DNA from: Paraburkholderia sartisoli
GTDB lineage: Bacteria > Pseudomonadota > Gammaproteobacteria > Burkholderiales > Burkholderiaceae
NCBI RefSeq assembly: GCF_900107685.1
Contig: NZ_FNRQ01000002.1
Location: forward strand, 841,625-905,624
Reading direction: 5' to 3'
Length of the DNA: 64,000 nt
Shown: one piece after another, positions 45,289-54,217 of the stretch
Position numbering within the stretch: position 1 is the first letter of the stretch
How the letters are laid out: each line of letters begins with the position of its first letter
Notes under the pieces: generated by a model
The model's database searches: none
Told to the model about the DNA's origin: nothing
What the model saw: the letters and a program-made list of their open reading frames with translations, nothing else
Position numbers and translations under genes: made by a program

Positions 45289-45324
45289 AAAGACACAGCC
45301 CGCCAGATGGCGGGCTGTGTCTTT
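45289..45324. terminator. Long perfect hairpin after rsmE
   Basis: AAAGACACAGCCCGCC and GGCGGGCTGTGTCTTT form a perfect 16-bp stem with an AGAT loop, 58 bases after the rsmE stop. The stem ends in only three T, so termination may be moderate. It also lies downstream of the convergent barstar gene. Confidence 0.7.
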
Positions 45325-45383
45325 GTTACCGATGCGCTCGAGGTACGCGGTTCAGGCCTCGGGTTTCATGACCGCACGCAACA

Positions 45384-45944
45384 TCATGCGAACGAGTAGA
45401 ACACGCGGAAGGCGACCTTGCGTTCTGCCCAGAATTCCGCGGCTTCGCGAAACACGTCGAGGAGGGTCTCGCGGCCTTCCTTGTCGAATTTCTGCGCCAC
45501 CGGGAGTGCCTCGAGCACGATCACAAAACCAGGTTGCGGACCCGCCTTCGCGACCAGATCGGTCAGGCAATCATAAAGCGCATCGTAATTCTTGCCGAAG
45601 TGCTTCGGAAACATGAACGAAGTCGCGATCGTTTCCATGACTTCCTGTTTGCTCTGCGCATTGCCGCAGCAGGCATAAAGAAAATGCTGCTCCAGCTGGG
45701 TCGCCTCGTCAGCAAGATCCTGCACGCGAAACGCGCGGATCGACTGTACGATGTTCGGTCGTACGGTCTTGAAAAGACTCATGGGGCCCTCGTTCGATGA
45801 AAGCACAGTGGTGGCTTCGCTCTGGGTATCCTGGCCGGGCCCGGCACTGCGCATCTGCATGACGCGCTGGAACAGATTGCCGCTACCGGCCGCGAAAAGA
45901 TCCGTCGCGACTGTGGAGTCGTGCGCGTAGACGTTGTCGCTCAT
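45384..45944 (-). CDS. Barstar-family ribonuclease inhibitor with N-terminal extension
   Basis: A 186-residue protein whose last 100 residues (about 87-186) are the barstar fold. The diagnostic segment is FPKHFGKNYDALYDCLTDL, which corresponds to the barstar helix that plugs the barnase active site. Then come FVIVLEALPV and LLDVFREAAEFWAE. The first 85 residues are not barstar and are not recognised. It lies 16 bases after the ribonuclease gene, so it is the likely immunity protein. Start codons at 45953, 45944 and 45782 are all possible; the last has AGGG five bases upstream and would give 132 residues. Confidence 0.85.
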   Translation of the reverse strand: MSDNVYAHDSTVATDLFAAGSGNLFQRVMQMRSAGPGQDTQSEATTVLSSNEGPMSLFKTVRPNIVQSIRAFRVQDLADEATQLEQHFLYACCGNAQSKQEVMETIATSFMFPKHFGKNYDALYDCLTDLVAKAGPQPGFVIVLEALPVAQKFDKEGRETLLDVFREAAEFWAERKVAFRVFYSFA

Positions 45945-45960
45945 GCTGTTCATCCCGATG

Positions 45961-46371
45961 TCATTCAACAATACGTTTAAAACTCGTGTAATGGTCGTCG
46001 GAGTAGTAACAGTTGTCGGTTCGCTGTAGCGGGCCGCCGCAGACGATGCGGCGTGCGCCCCGATTGCGGGCGCGAGGCGTGGGAACGGTGTATTCGTGGT
46101 AATAACCGCGTTTGTGCGGCGACAGCAACCGCTCGCGATTGCCGAATACGATGCCGTCCTTCTCATACGGGTAAGGCCCGCCTGCTGCAATCAAGTTCAA
46201 AGTATTGACTGCTTCCCGCGGCAATTGCGTCACCGCAATGGTGCCCTGCGCCTGATCGGTGGACGGCGTTGCGGTGTCGCGCGCAAAGGCGCCAGGAGCG
46301 ACACTCCCGCACAGGCTGACGACGATCAGGGCGGCTGGGAGCACGCCTTTGCGGAGCCATTTGCGTGCCAT
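45961..46371 (-). CDS. Secreted guanyl-specific ribonuclease (barnase-like, N1/T1 family)
   Basis: A 136-residue precursor with a signal peptide (KWLRKGVLPAALIVVSL, cut near residue 30). The microbial ribonuclease domain covers about residues 62-136: GIVFGNRERLLSP, YYHEYTVPTPRARNRGARRIV and DDHYTSF. The catalytic Glu (about 93), Arg (about 104-108) and His (about 127) of the barnase family are all present. The export signal and the barstar gene immediately downstream suggest a toxin/immunity or nutrient-scavenging ribonuclease pair. Confidence 0.9.
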   Translation of the reverse strand: MARKWLRKGVLPAALIVVSLCGSVAPGAFARDTATPSTDQAQGTIAVTQLPREAVNTLNLIAAGGPYPYEKDGIVFGNRERLLSPHKRGYYHEYTVPTPRARNRGARRIVCGGPLQRTDNCYYSDDHYTSFKRIVE

Positions 46372-46713
46372 GAACCAGAATTCCCGCTGTTAGATCACGA
46401 GTTCGACGACCATGAAAGGTGTAAGGGTATCGCTAATGGCCCCTGGAATCAATGCGCGATCGGCCAGCCGGGGACGCCACTGAAGCGCAAACGCCCCACT
46501 GGCGCGCCTTCCACCGGCTTTTGTGGCAGCCAGATTAATGCCGTCCGTATCTGGAACAATCAGGGTGCGACCGGTACGGACTTGATCGGGAAGGTGCGCC
46601 TGGTCATGCGTCAGAAGACGCAGGTACAGGCGCCGGCGCCGGAGCAAAGCCTGCCCTGCATGCCCTGCGGCACGGCGCGCCCATCGCTGACGCGCCGTTT
46701 GCAGTGGTAAATA
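46372..46713. other. Unassigned region upstream of the ribonuclease gene
   Basis: No gene is recognised here. A possible ribonuclease promoter on the minus strand is TTGATT (46447-46452), 17 bases, TACCCT (46424-46429). A plus-strand frame running to a stop at 46710 has a coding-like base bias from about 46375 but no start of its own. A minus-strand frame (46390-46647) begins only with TTG. This could be a gene remnant. Confidence 0.4.
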
Positions 46714-49008
46714 TTACCGGGCCGCGATCACGTCAGCCACCAGCAGCGCCGCCATGTTGACGATACGCCGCACCGTCGCCGAAGCGGTCAGCACGTGTAC
46801 CGGTTGTGCCGCGCCGAGCAGCATCGGGCCGATCGCGATGTTGTTGCCCGCGGCGGTCTTCAGCAGGTTGTACGAGATGTTGGCCGCATCGATGTTCGGC
46901 AGGATCAGCAGGTTCGCCTCACCTTCGAGCGTCGAGTCGGGCAGCACTTCGCGGCGCAGGTTCGCGTCGAGCGCGACGTCGCCATGCATCTCGCCGTCGA
47001 TCTGCAGATCCGGGGCGCGCTCACGCACGAGCGCCAGCACTTCGCGCATCTTCTGTGCGGACGGCGCGTGGCTCGTACCGAAGTTCGAATGCGACAGCAG
47101 CGCGATCTTCGGCTCGATACCGAAACGGCGCACTTCTTCAGCCGCCATCACCGTGATTTCGGCGAGCTGTTCAGGCGTCGGGTCGACGTTCACGTGCGTA
47201 TCGACGATGAAGATCTGCCGGCCTGGCAGGACGAGCGCGTTCATCGCGGCGTAGACCGTGCTGCCTTCCTTCTTGCCGATCACCTGATCGATGAAGTGCA
47301 GGTGGCGGTGCGTCGTGCTGATCGTGCCGCAGATCATGCCGTCCGCCTCGCCCTTCTTCACCAGCATCGAGCCGATCAGCGTCGTGCGGCGGCGCATTTC
47401 GAGCTTCGCCATCTGCTCGCTGATGCCCTTGCGCGACATCATCTTGTAGTAGGTCTGCCAGAAATCGCGATAGCGCTCGTCGTGGTCGGTGTTCACCACG
47501 GTGTAATCCTGGCCGGCGACGAGGCGCAGGCCATAACGCGTGATGCGCTGTTCGATCACCGCCGGACGGCCGATCAGGATCGGCTTCGCGAGCTTTTCGT
47601 CGACGACGATCTGGACCGCACGCAGCACGCGCTCTTCTTCGCCCTCCGCGAACACGATGCGCTTCTTCTCCGGCTCGACGCCGCGCGCGACCTGGAAGAT
47701 CGGCTTCATCGTCGTGCCGCTGTGATACACGAACTGCTGCAGATGCTGCTCGTACGCGTCCATGTCCTCGATCGGACGGGTTGCGACGCCCGAATCCATC
47801 GCGGCCTTCGCGACTGCCGGCGCGATCTTGACGATCAGACGCGGATCGAACGGCTTTGGAATCAGGTATTCCGGACCGAACGACAGGTCCTGGATGCCAT
47901 AGGCGGTCGCGACGACGTCGCTCTGCTCCTGACGCGCCAGTTCAGCGATCGCATTGACCGCGGCGATTTCCATCTCGCGCGTCACCGTCGTCGCGCCCGC
48001 GTCGAGCGCGCCACGGAAGATGAACGGGAAGCACAGAACGTTGTTGACCTGGTTCGGGTAATCGGTGCGGCCCGTACACAGCACCGCATCCGGACGCACT
48101 TCGAGCGCGAGTTCCGGCAGGATTTCCGGTGTCGGATTGGCGAGCGCGAGAATCAGCGGCTTGTCGGCCATGCGCTTGACCATGTCCTGCTTCAGCACGC
48201 CACCGGCTGAAAGGCCGAGGAAAATGTCCGCGCCGTCGATCGCCTCGCCAAGCGTGCGGGCTCCGGTTTCGCGCGCGAAGCGCTCCTTGTCCGGATCCAT
48301 CAGCTCGACGCGCCCCTTGTAGACCACGCCGGCCAGATCGGTCACGAGAATGTTTTCGATCGGCAGGCCGAGATCGACGAGCAGATCGAGACATGCGAGC
48401 GATGCCGCACCGGCGCCCGAGGCCACGAGCTTCACCTTCGAGATGTCCTTGCCGACGACCTTCAGCCCGTTCGTGATGGCCGCCGCGACGACGATCGCCG
48501 TGCCGTGCTGGTCATCGTGGAACACGGGAATCTTCATGCGCTTGCGGCATTCGCGCTCGACGATGAAGCAGTCAGGCGCCTTGATGTCCTCGAGGTTGAT
48601 GCCGCCGAACGTCGGTTCGAGCGCGCAGATCACCTCGACGAGCTTGTGCGGATCGGATTCGTTGAGTTCGATATCGAACACGTCGATGCCGGCGAACTTC
48701 TTGAACAGGACGGCCTTGCCTTCCATCACGGGCTTCGACGCGAGCGGGCCGATGTTGCCGAGACCGAGCACGGCCGTGCCGTTCGTCACGACGCCGACGA
48801 GGTTGCTGCGCGCGGTGAAGCGCGCCGCGTTCAACGGGTTCTCGACGATTTCCTCGCACGCGAACGCAACGCCGGGCGAGTACGCCAGCGCGAGGTCGCG
48901 CTGGTTGATCATCTGTTTGGTCGGCGCGATCGCGATCTTGCCGGGGGTCGGAAACTCGTGGTAATCGAGGGCCGCTTCGCGAAGTTTGGAATTGACGGGA
49001 GTCGACAT
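46714..49008 (-). CDS. maeB: NADP-dependent malic enzyme (malic enzyme-phosphotransacetylase fusion)
   Basis: A 764-residue MaeB-type enzyme that decarboxylates malate to pyruvate. Residues 1 to about 430 are the malic enzyme part, with YSPGVAFACEEI, the metal-binding FHDDQHGTAIVVAAA and VASGAGAASLACLDLLV for the nucleotide. Residues about 440-764 resemble phosphotransacetylase (RIVFAEGEEERVLRA, GMICGTISTTHRHL). This part is usually inactive and regulatory in MaeB, responding to acetyl-CoA. A TACAAT box (minus strand, 49051-49056) lies upstream. Confidence 0.96.
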   Translation of the reverse strand: MSTPVNSKLREAALDYHEFPTPGKIAIAPTKQMINQRDLALAYSPGVAFACEEIVENPLNAARFTARSNLVGVVTNGTAVLGLGNIGPLASKPVMEGKAVLFKKFAGIDVFDIELNESDPHKLVEVICALEPTFGGINLEDIKAPDCFIVERECRKRMKIPVFHDDQHGTAIVVAAAITNGLKVVGKDISKVKLVASGAGAASLACLDLLVDLGLPIENILVTDLAGVVYKGRVELMDPDKERFARETGARTLGEAIDGADIFLGLSAGGVLKQDMVKRMADKPLILALANPTPEILPELALEVRPDAVLCTGRTDYPNQVNNVLCFPFIFRGALDAGATTVTREMEIAAVNAIAELARQEQSDVVATAYGIQDLSFGPEYLIPKPFDPRLIVKIAPAVAKAAMDSGVATRPIEDMDAYEQHLQQFVYHSGTTMKPIFQVARGVEPEKKRIVFAEGEEERVLRAVQIVVDEKLAKPILIGRPAVIEQRITRYGLRLVAGQDYTVVNTDHDERYRDFWQTYYKMMSRKGISEQMAKLEMRRRTTLIGSMLVKKGEADGMICGTISTTHRHLHFIDQVIGKKEGSTVYAAMNALVLPGRQIFIVDTHVNVDPTPEQLAEITVMAAEEVRRFGIEPKIALLSHSNFGTSHAPSAQKMREVLALVRERAPDLQIDGEMHGDVALDANLRREVLPDSTLEGEANLLILPNIDAANISYNLLKTAAGNNIAIGPMLLGAAQPVHVLTASATVRRIVNMAALLVADVIAAR

Positions 49009-49154
49009 AAGGCGTGCCTGGAAGTGCAGATTAGAATAGATGTTCGACGCATTGTAGCGCCAATCCCAAAGCCGATTCCTTCAAAAAGGGTACAACTGCC
49101 ACGACTGAAACAGCGCAAACGCCCGCTGTGCGGTGCAGCAAATGAATCGTCATC

Positions 49155-49188
49155 GGCCGGATGGCCGGGTTTCGCTGGCCATCCGGCC
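49155..49188. repeat. Perfect 12-bp inverted repeat upstream of thiL
   Basis: GGCCGGATGGCC and GGCCATCCGGCC pair exactly around a 10-base loop. It lies between the maeB and thiL promoters and is not followed by a T-tract, so it is not an ordinary terminator. Confidence 0.6.
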
Positions 49189-49251
49189 AGGTCGTCCAGC
49201 AGAAACGCGAGCCGTACAATTCATTCGTTCCCGTCGTGCTTCACGAGTCGT

Positions 49252-49277
49252 CGATTTTCGCTTTGCAGTGAAAATCG
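49252..49277 (+). repeat. Inverted repeat in the thiL leader
   Basis: CGATTTTC and GAAAATCG form a perfect 8-bp inverted repeat with a 10-base spacer, about 25 bases after the predicted thiL start site. It could be an operator or leader hairpin. Confidence 0.4.
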
Positions 49278-49349
49278 TCGGGCTTCTGAACCGCGCCTTA
49301 CGTTTGCAGGTGGCTTTCGCGGCGCCTTGCTGCTTTACGGATTTTCGCC

Positions 49350-50330
49350 ATGCTTTCCGAGTTTTCACTGATCGACCGTTTCTTCGCGCGCCGCGCGCGC
49401 ACCACGCCGCGCGCGGCGCTCGGCATCGGCGACGACTGCGCGCTGCTCACGCCGCGCGCCGATGAAATGCTGGCCATTTCGACGGACATGCTCGTCGAAG
49501 GCCGCCACTTTCTTGCCGATGTCGATCCTCACGCGTTGGGTCACAAGGCGCTCGCGGTCAATCTGTCCGATCTCGCCGCGATGGGCGCCAAGCCACGCGC
49601 CTTCACGCTCGCGCTCGCGTTGCCGCAAGCACGGGAAAGCTGGCTCGGCGCGTTCAGCGAGGGTCTGTTCGAGATCGCGGAGCGCTTCGATTGCGAACTG
49701 GTGGGTGGCGACACCACAAGCGGACCGCTCAACATCTGCATCACCGTGTTCGGTGAAGTCCAGCCCCAGCACGCGCTGCGCCGCGACGCCGCGCAACCTG
49801 GCGACGACATCTGGATCTCGGGAACGCTCGGCGACGCACGCGCCGGGCTCGGCGTGCTGCGCGGCGAATGGCCGGCCAGCGCCGAAGACACAGCGGCATT
49901 TCGGAAGGCGCTCGAAAAGCCGGAACCGCGCGTCGCGCTCGGCATCGCACTGCGCGGACATGCCCGCGCGGCGCTCGACATTTCGGATGGGCTCGCAGGC
50001 GATCTGCGTCATATCCTCGAACGGTCGCGCGTGAATGCCCGCGTCGACGCCGATGCGGTTCCCCGCTCCGCCGCGCTTCGGCGGCTTCCGGCCGACGTGC
50101 AGCGCCGCTGCACGCTCGCGGGTGGCGACGACTACGAGCTGTGCTTCACCGCGCCGGTGTCCGCGCGCGAAGCAATCGAAGCCGCGGGCAACAGCGTCGC
50201 CGTACACGTGACGCGCATCGGTACAATAAGCGCTCTCCAGACCGGCGCGCCTGCCATCATGTGGCACGACGCGGCAGGTACGCCGCTCACCCTGACGTTG
50301 CAAGGCTTCGATCATTTCCATGCAGACTGA
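49350..50330 (+). CDS. thiL: Thiamine-monophosphate kinase
   Basis: ThiL phosphorylates thiamine monophosphate to the active cofactor. The 326-residue PurM-fold protein has GIGDDCALL (metal/ATP, residues 25-33), KALAVNLSDLAAMGAKP and ELVGGDTTSGPLNI. Later it has DISDGLAGDL and AGGDDYELCF. It overlaps pgpA by 11 bases, the usual thiL-pgpA pairing. Confidence 0.96.
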   Translation: MLSEFSLIDRFFARRARTTPRAALGIGDDCALLTPRADEMLAISTDMLVEGRHFLADVDPHALGHKALAVNLSDLAAMGAKPRAFTLALALPQARESWLGAFSEGLFEIAERFDCELVGGDTTSGPLNICITVFGEVQPQHALRRDAAQPGDDIWISGTLGDARAGLGVLRGEWPASAEDTAAFRKALEKPEPRVALGIALRGHARAALDISDGLAGDLRHILERSRVNARVDADAVPRSAALRRLPADVQRRCTLAGGDDYELCFTAPVSAREAIEAAGNSVAVHVTRIGTISALQTGAPAIMWHDAAGTPLTLTLQGFDHFHAD

Positions 50331-50871
50331 ACCCCCGCTCGGCCCCGCTGACGACCTCACGCCCACGCCCGATCCGGGCGCGCCGCGACCGCGCCGCGCG
50401 ACGGCGCGCTTCATGTTGTCGCACCCGCTGCATCTCATTTCGCTCGGTTTCGGCAGCGGGCTTTCGCCAGTCGCGCCGGGCACGTTCGGCACGTTGTTCG
50501 CGTGGGCGTCGTTCGCGGCGTTCAATCACTATCTGACCGTGATCGAGTGGGGCATCCTGATCGCGGCAGGCTTTTTCGCGGGCATCGGCATTTCGGGTTT
50601 CACCGCGAAGCGGCTTGGCATCGAGGACCCGTCGCCCGTCGTGTGGGACGAGATCGTCGCGTTCTGGCTCGTGCTGCTGATGGTGACGCCCGTCACGTTC
50701 ACCGGCCAGTTGTGGGCGTTTATCGTGTTCCGCTTCTTCGACATGGTGAAGCCGCCGCCCATCCGCTATTTCGATCGCAAGCTGAAAGGTGGTTTTGGCA
50801 TCATGTTCGATGACCTCGTCGCCGCGTTCTTCACGCTTCTTGTCATCGCGCTCTGGCGCATGTCGGTCTGA
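50320..50871 (+). CDS. pgpA: Phosphatidylglycerophosphatase A
   Basis: PgpA dephosphorylates phosphatidylglycerophosphate in the inner membrane. The 183-residue protein has SGLSPVAPGTFGTL (residues about 47-60), DPSPVVWDEIVAFW with the metal-binding acidic residues, and FRFFDMVKPPPIRYFD. Several hydrophobic helices are present. The first 25 residues are Pro-rich and may be replaced by a later start. It is translationally coupled to thiL. Confidence 0.94.
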   Translation: MQTEPPLGPADDLTPTPDPGAPRPRRATARFMLSHPLHLISLGFGSGLSPVAPGTFGTLFAWASFAAFNHYLTVIEWGILIAAGFFAGIGISGFTAKRLGIEDPSPVVWDEIVAFWLVLLMVTPVTFTGQLWAFIVFRFFDMVKPPPIRYFDRKLKGGFGIMFDDLVAAFFTLLVIALWRMSV

Positions 50872-50896
50872 CCGACGCACGTTACCGGACATACGC

Positions 50897-51397
50897 ATGG
50901 CTACCGATTCCGTCGTCCATCAACTTGCGATCCGCGTGGGCAACCGTTTGCGCGACGAACGGCTGATGCTCACTACCGCTGAATCCTGCACGGGCGGCAT
51001 GGTCGCGACCGCCATGACCGACATCTCCGGCAGCAGCGGCTGGTTCGAGCGCGGTTTCGTCACGTATTCCAATCAGGCGAAGAGCGAGATGATCGGCGTA
51101 CCCGCCGATCTGATCGACAGGCACGGCGCCGTGAGCGAACCGGTGGCGCGCGCGATGGCCGAAGGCGCGCTGCGCAACAGCCGCGCGCAGGTATCGCTGG
51201 CGATCACGGGGGTCGCCGGACCGGGCGGCGGAACGGAAACGAAGCCGGTCGGCATGGTGTCGTTCGGCTGGACGAACCGCCTGCATACGAAAGTCGAGAC
51301 GGTCGTGTTCAAGGGCGATCGCGACAGAATCCGCGTGCAGGCCGCCGCACACGCGTTGCGCGGCGTGCTTCTGCTGCTCGACGAGCAGGAACGCTAG
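50897..51397 (+). CDS. pncC: Nicotinamide-nucleotide amidohydrolase (CinA C-terminal domain)
   Basis: PncC deamidates NMN to nicotinate mononucleotide, recycling NAD. The 166-residue protein is the stand-alone CinA C-terminal domain, with TTAESCTGGMVATAMTDISGSS (active-site Ser), RGFVTYSNQAK and ITGVAGPGGGT. I chose the ATG at 50897, 25 bases after pgpA; the upstream frame overlaps pgpA and is a shadow. It completes a thiL-pgpA-pncC run. Confidence 0.94.
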   Translation: MATDSVVHQLAIRVGNRLRDERLMLTTAESCTGGMVATAMTDISGSSGWFERGFVTYSNQAKSEMIGVPADLIDRHGAVSEPVARAMAEGALRNSRAQVSLAITGVAGPGGGTETKPVGMVSFGWTNRLHTKVETVVFKGDRDRIRVQAAAHALRGVLLLLDEQER

Positions 51398-51454
51398 CCC
51401 TTCCTCTCACCGGCAATTTCGCCGGACAACCGCAAACCCGCTCACACGATCCCG

Positions 51455-51970
51455 ATGATCACGTCCGCTACCGAAAAAGCCGAACTGATCCGCCGTTTCG
51501 ATTTGCAGCCGCATCCGGAAGGCGGCTTTTATCGTGAGACGTATCGCTCGTCAGCAGAAATAAAGCGACAGGGTTCGGGCGAGACGCGCTCAGCTTCGAC
51601 CGCGATCTACTATCTGCTCGCGGATGGCGCGCATTCGGCGTGGCACCGGATCAGGTCCGACGAGATCTGGCATTTCTATGCCGGCGAGCCGCTCTACGTA
51701 CATGTCCTCGACGAAGCTGGCCATCTGACGTCGCATCGGCTGGGCAACGCGCTCACGCACGCGGATGCCGTGTTCCAGGTGGTCGTGCCGGCCGGACAGT
51801 GGTTTGCGGCGGAATGCGTCGACCCGGCCGGTTACGCGCTGGCCGGTTGCACGGTCGCGCCGGGATTCGAATTCAGCGAATTCGAACTGGCCAGCGTGGA
51901 TACGCTGCTGACGGATTACCCGGCGCACCGGGACATCGTGATGCGGCTGGGGCCCACCTCACGCGCGTGA
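51455..51970 (+). CDS. DUF985 (cupin_5) family protein
   Basis: A 171-residue cupin. The N-terminal LQPHPEGGFYRETYRS is the DUF985 signature, and AWHRIRSDEIWHFYAGEP and GCTVAPGFEFSEFELA supply the remaining cupin strands with candidate metal-binding histidines. The function is unknown; a sugar or small-carboxylate substrate is only a guess. It lies 57 bases after pncC and convergent with pyrF. Confidence 0.85.
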   Translation: MITSATEKAELIRRFDLQPHPEGGFYRETYRSSAEIKRQGSGETRSASTAIYYLLADGAHSAWHRIRSDEIWHFYAGEPLYVHVLDEAGHLTSHRLGNALTHADAVFQVVVPAGQWFAAECVDPAGYALAGCTVAPGFEFSEFELASVDTLLTDYPAHRDIVMRLGPTSRA

Positions 51971-52003
51971 CGCACCGCGTAAGCCCCTGCCCCCGTTGCA
52001 CGC

Positions 52004-52819
52004 TCAACGATACTGGTTGATCCGGTCCCGCGTCTCGCGCGCGGCGCGCGCCGCGGCGTCGGCAAAATCGTCACCCTTGCCCGCGTAGATGATCGCGCGG
52101 GAAGAGTTGATCAGCATGCCGGTGTTCGCCGCGGTGCGTCCTGCACGCACCGTCGCCTCGACGTCGCCACCCTGGGCACCGATGCCGGGAATCAGCAGCG
52201 GCATGTCGCCGACCATTCCACGCACCACTTCGATTTCCTTCGGGAACGTCGCGCCCACCACGAGCCCGAGTTCGCCGCTTGCGTTCCACTTTTCCGCCGC
52301 GAGCTGCGCCACGACCTGATACAACGGACGTCCACCCGTCTCCAGAAACTGCAGGTCCGAACCGCCCGCGTTCGACGTGCGGCACAGCACGATCACGCCT
52401 TTGCCCGCGTGTTCGAGATAGGGCTGGATCGAATCGAAACCCATATACGGGTTCACCGTGACGGCATCCGCGCGATAACGGTCGAACGCTTCGCGCGCGT
52501 ACTGCTCGGCCGTGCTGCCGATGTCGCCACGCTTCGCATCGAGGATCACCGGAAGACCCGGATGATGCGCGTGGATGTGGGCGATCAGCTGTTCGAGCTG
52601 GTCTTCGGCGCGATGCGCGGCGAAGTACGCGATCTGCGGCTTGAACGACGATGCATACGGCGCAGTCGCATCGACGATCGTGCGGCAGAACTCGAAGATG
52701 GCGTCGGGCCGGTTCGCGAGCGCGCCGGGAAACTTCGTGGGCTCGGGGTCGAGGCCGACGCACAGCAGCGAGTTCGTGCGCTGCCACGCGTCGTTGAGCG
52801 TCTGGATGAATGAGGACAT
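52004..52819 (-). CDS. pyrF: Orotidine 5'-phosphate decarboxylase
   Basis: PyrF makes UMP from OMP. The 271-residue protein is the longer subfamily-2 type found in actinobacteria and Burkholderia. The catalytic Asp-Lys-Asp array is in [18 protein letters not shown]. It begins [19 protein letters not shown], and [20 protein letters not shown] with [12 protein letters not shown] binds the phosphate. It appears monocistronic. Confidence 0.96.
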   Translation of the reverse strand: MSSFIQTLNDAWQRTNSLLCVGLDPEPTKFPGALANRPDAIFEFCRTIVDATAPYASSFKPQIAYFAAHRAEDQLEQLIAHIHAHHPGLPVILDAKRGDIGSTAEQYAREAFDRYRADAVTVNPYMGFDSIQPYLEHAGKGVIVLCRTSNAGGSDLQFLETGGRPLYQVVAQLAAEKWNASGELGLVVGATFPKEIEVVRGMVGDMPLLIPGIGAQGGDVEATVRAGRTAANTGMLINSSRAIIYAGKGDDFADAAARAARETRDRINQYR

Positions 52820-52978
52820 GGTGAAAACTCGCGACGAGCCATTAGCGGATAAGGCGCGTATTTTACCCGGCGGCGCCGGCCTTCAGGCCCGTCGCCCTCG
52901 CACACGACCCGACGCGCCCGCATCGCCAGCACATCATGATCAACGACCGGACGCGCGCAGCACCGCAACGCACGCGAC

Positions 52979-54031
52979 CTACTGTCGCCCGTGCCCCCGC
53001 GCGCCGGTCGTCGAGCGCATTCCCGTCCGCTCGACCGTGAACGTGAACTGACGCGTCAGACGCTCGCCGCGCGCGAGCACCGTCATGCCGTTCGCGGCCG
53101 CGCCGCCCGGCAGGTTCATCGCGTTGATCGGATGGTCGACCGGTTCGAAGCAGAAGAAATCTGCCGACGGCGGCGTATACAGCACGTAGTAGTCGGTGTC
53201 GGCGGCAATCGTGAGCGACAGGCGTCGCTTCGGCCACACCACCGCCGTGCGCCCGCTCCAGCCGGTGAACGCGTGGTTCACGATCGTCTCCGGCAACGGA
53301 TACGCGACGCCGAACTGCCACGCGGGCGGCGCCGGGACGTGCCGCATCGGCAGCCAGTCGTCGCCGGCGAGCCACAGGCCGCCGGCCGCCGCCGATAGTT
53401 CCGTGCCCGCGTCGCGCGGCAAAAACGGATGAATGCCGAGACCGAACGGCAACGCTTCGCGCCCCGTATTTTCGATTTCGAGCGTGATGATCAACACGGG
53501 GCCATCGAGCGTGTACATCTGCATCGCCCGATACGCGTACGGCTTGCCATCACTGCGATCGAGCGTCAGGCGCACGCTCTGATGATCGGTATCGGCAACC
53601 TGCCACGGCGCGAGCCAGCCGTCGCCGTGAATCGGCAGCGGTTCGCCGTCGCGGTTGAGCGGCACGTCGATCGAGCGGCCGGAGAAGCTGAACTGGCCGC
53701 CGCCGATCCGGTTCGAATACGGCAGCAGCGGGTAACACGAGAGTTCGTTCGGATCGGTATCGCGGGCAACATGGCGGCAGCGGCGGAAAATCGGCACGAG
53801 GCCGCCATCGCTGCGGTAGTCGAAACGCGTCACGCCGCCGCCGAGCAGCGGCGCGACGTCGAGCCGCAGTTGTCCGCTGGAAAGCGTGACGGAAGCGATA
53901 TCGCCCGCGACGGTCGTGCCAGTCGCAACGGCCGACGTACTCGGTCCGGGCAGCACGGGGGTGGCAGCCGCGGCCAGTCTCGCGCGGCGCGACTGCGATG
54001 AAGACGAGCCAACGGAATTCGTGACAGTCAT
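52979..54031 (-). CDS. Aldose 1-epimerase
   Basis: A 350-residue galactose mutarotase-like protein. The N-terminal 45 residues are low-complexity. From about residue 45 the family fold is seen: LGGGVTRFDYRSDGGLVPIFR, PYSNRIGGGQFSFSG with the substrate Arg, GDGWLAPWQV (conserved His region) and GLGIHPFLPRDAG. GAGGAG precedes the ATG at 54031. It is the last gene of the sugar cluster, supplying the right anomer for the dehydrogenase. Confidence 0.9.
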   Translation of the reverse strand: MTVTNSVGSSSSQSRRARLAAAATPVLPGPSTSAVATGTTVAGDIASVTLSSGQLRLDVAPLLGGGVTRFDYRSDGGLVPIFRRCRHVARDTDPNELSCYPLLPYSNRIGGGQFSFSGRSIDVPLNRDGEPLPIHGDGWLAPWQVADTDHQSVRLTLDRSDGKPYAYRAMQMYTLDGPVLIITLEIENTGREALPFGLGIHPFLPRDAGTELSAAAGGLWLAGDDWLPMRHVPAPPAWQFGVAYPLPETIVNHAFTGWSGRTAVVWPKRRLSLTIAADTDYYVLYTPPSADFFCFEPVDHPINAMNLPGGAAANGMTVLARGERLTRQFTFTVERTGMRSTTGARGHGRQ

Positions 54032-54217
54032 GTCAGTCTCCTCGAGAGGCGTCAAACATTGCCGTCGTCACCGACGGGAAATTCTGCGGGCAACTCGGCA
54101 AGCCGGTTGCCTCTTTGGCGTCGTACTGCGTGCTGCAACATCTGCGAATGAAGTCCTGCGCGGCGGTGCGATTGAAACGGTCAGCCTGCAATGCCTCGCG
54201 CGAAACCTTCCGCGAAA

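Larger units (their letters stand above)
49009..49349. other. Divergent region between maeB and thiL
   Basis: It contains TACAAT -10 boxes for maeB (minus, 49051-49056) and thiL (plus, 49215-49220) and two inverted repeats described separately. No TPP riboswitch elements were seen in front of thiL. Confidence 0.55.

Noticed and set aside
46096..46710. 204-residue plus-strand frame across the ribonuclease gene
   Set aside because: Its first half is antisense to a well-supported gene. Only the part after 46372 is kept as an open question.
49221..49349. TPP riboswitch before thiL
   Set aside because: I looked for the conserved CUGAGA and related elements and did not find them; only a simple inverted repeat is present.
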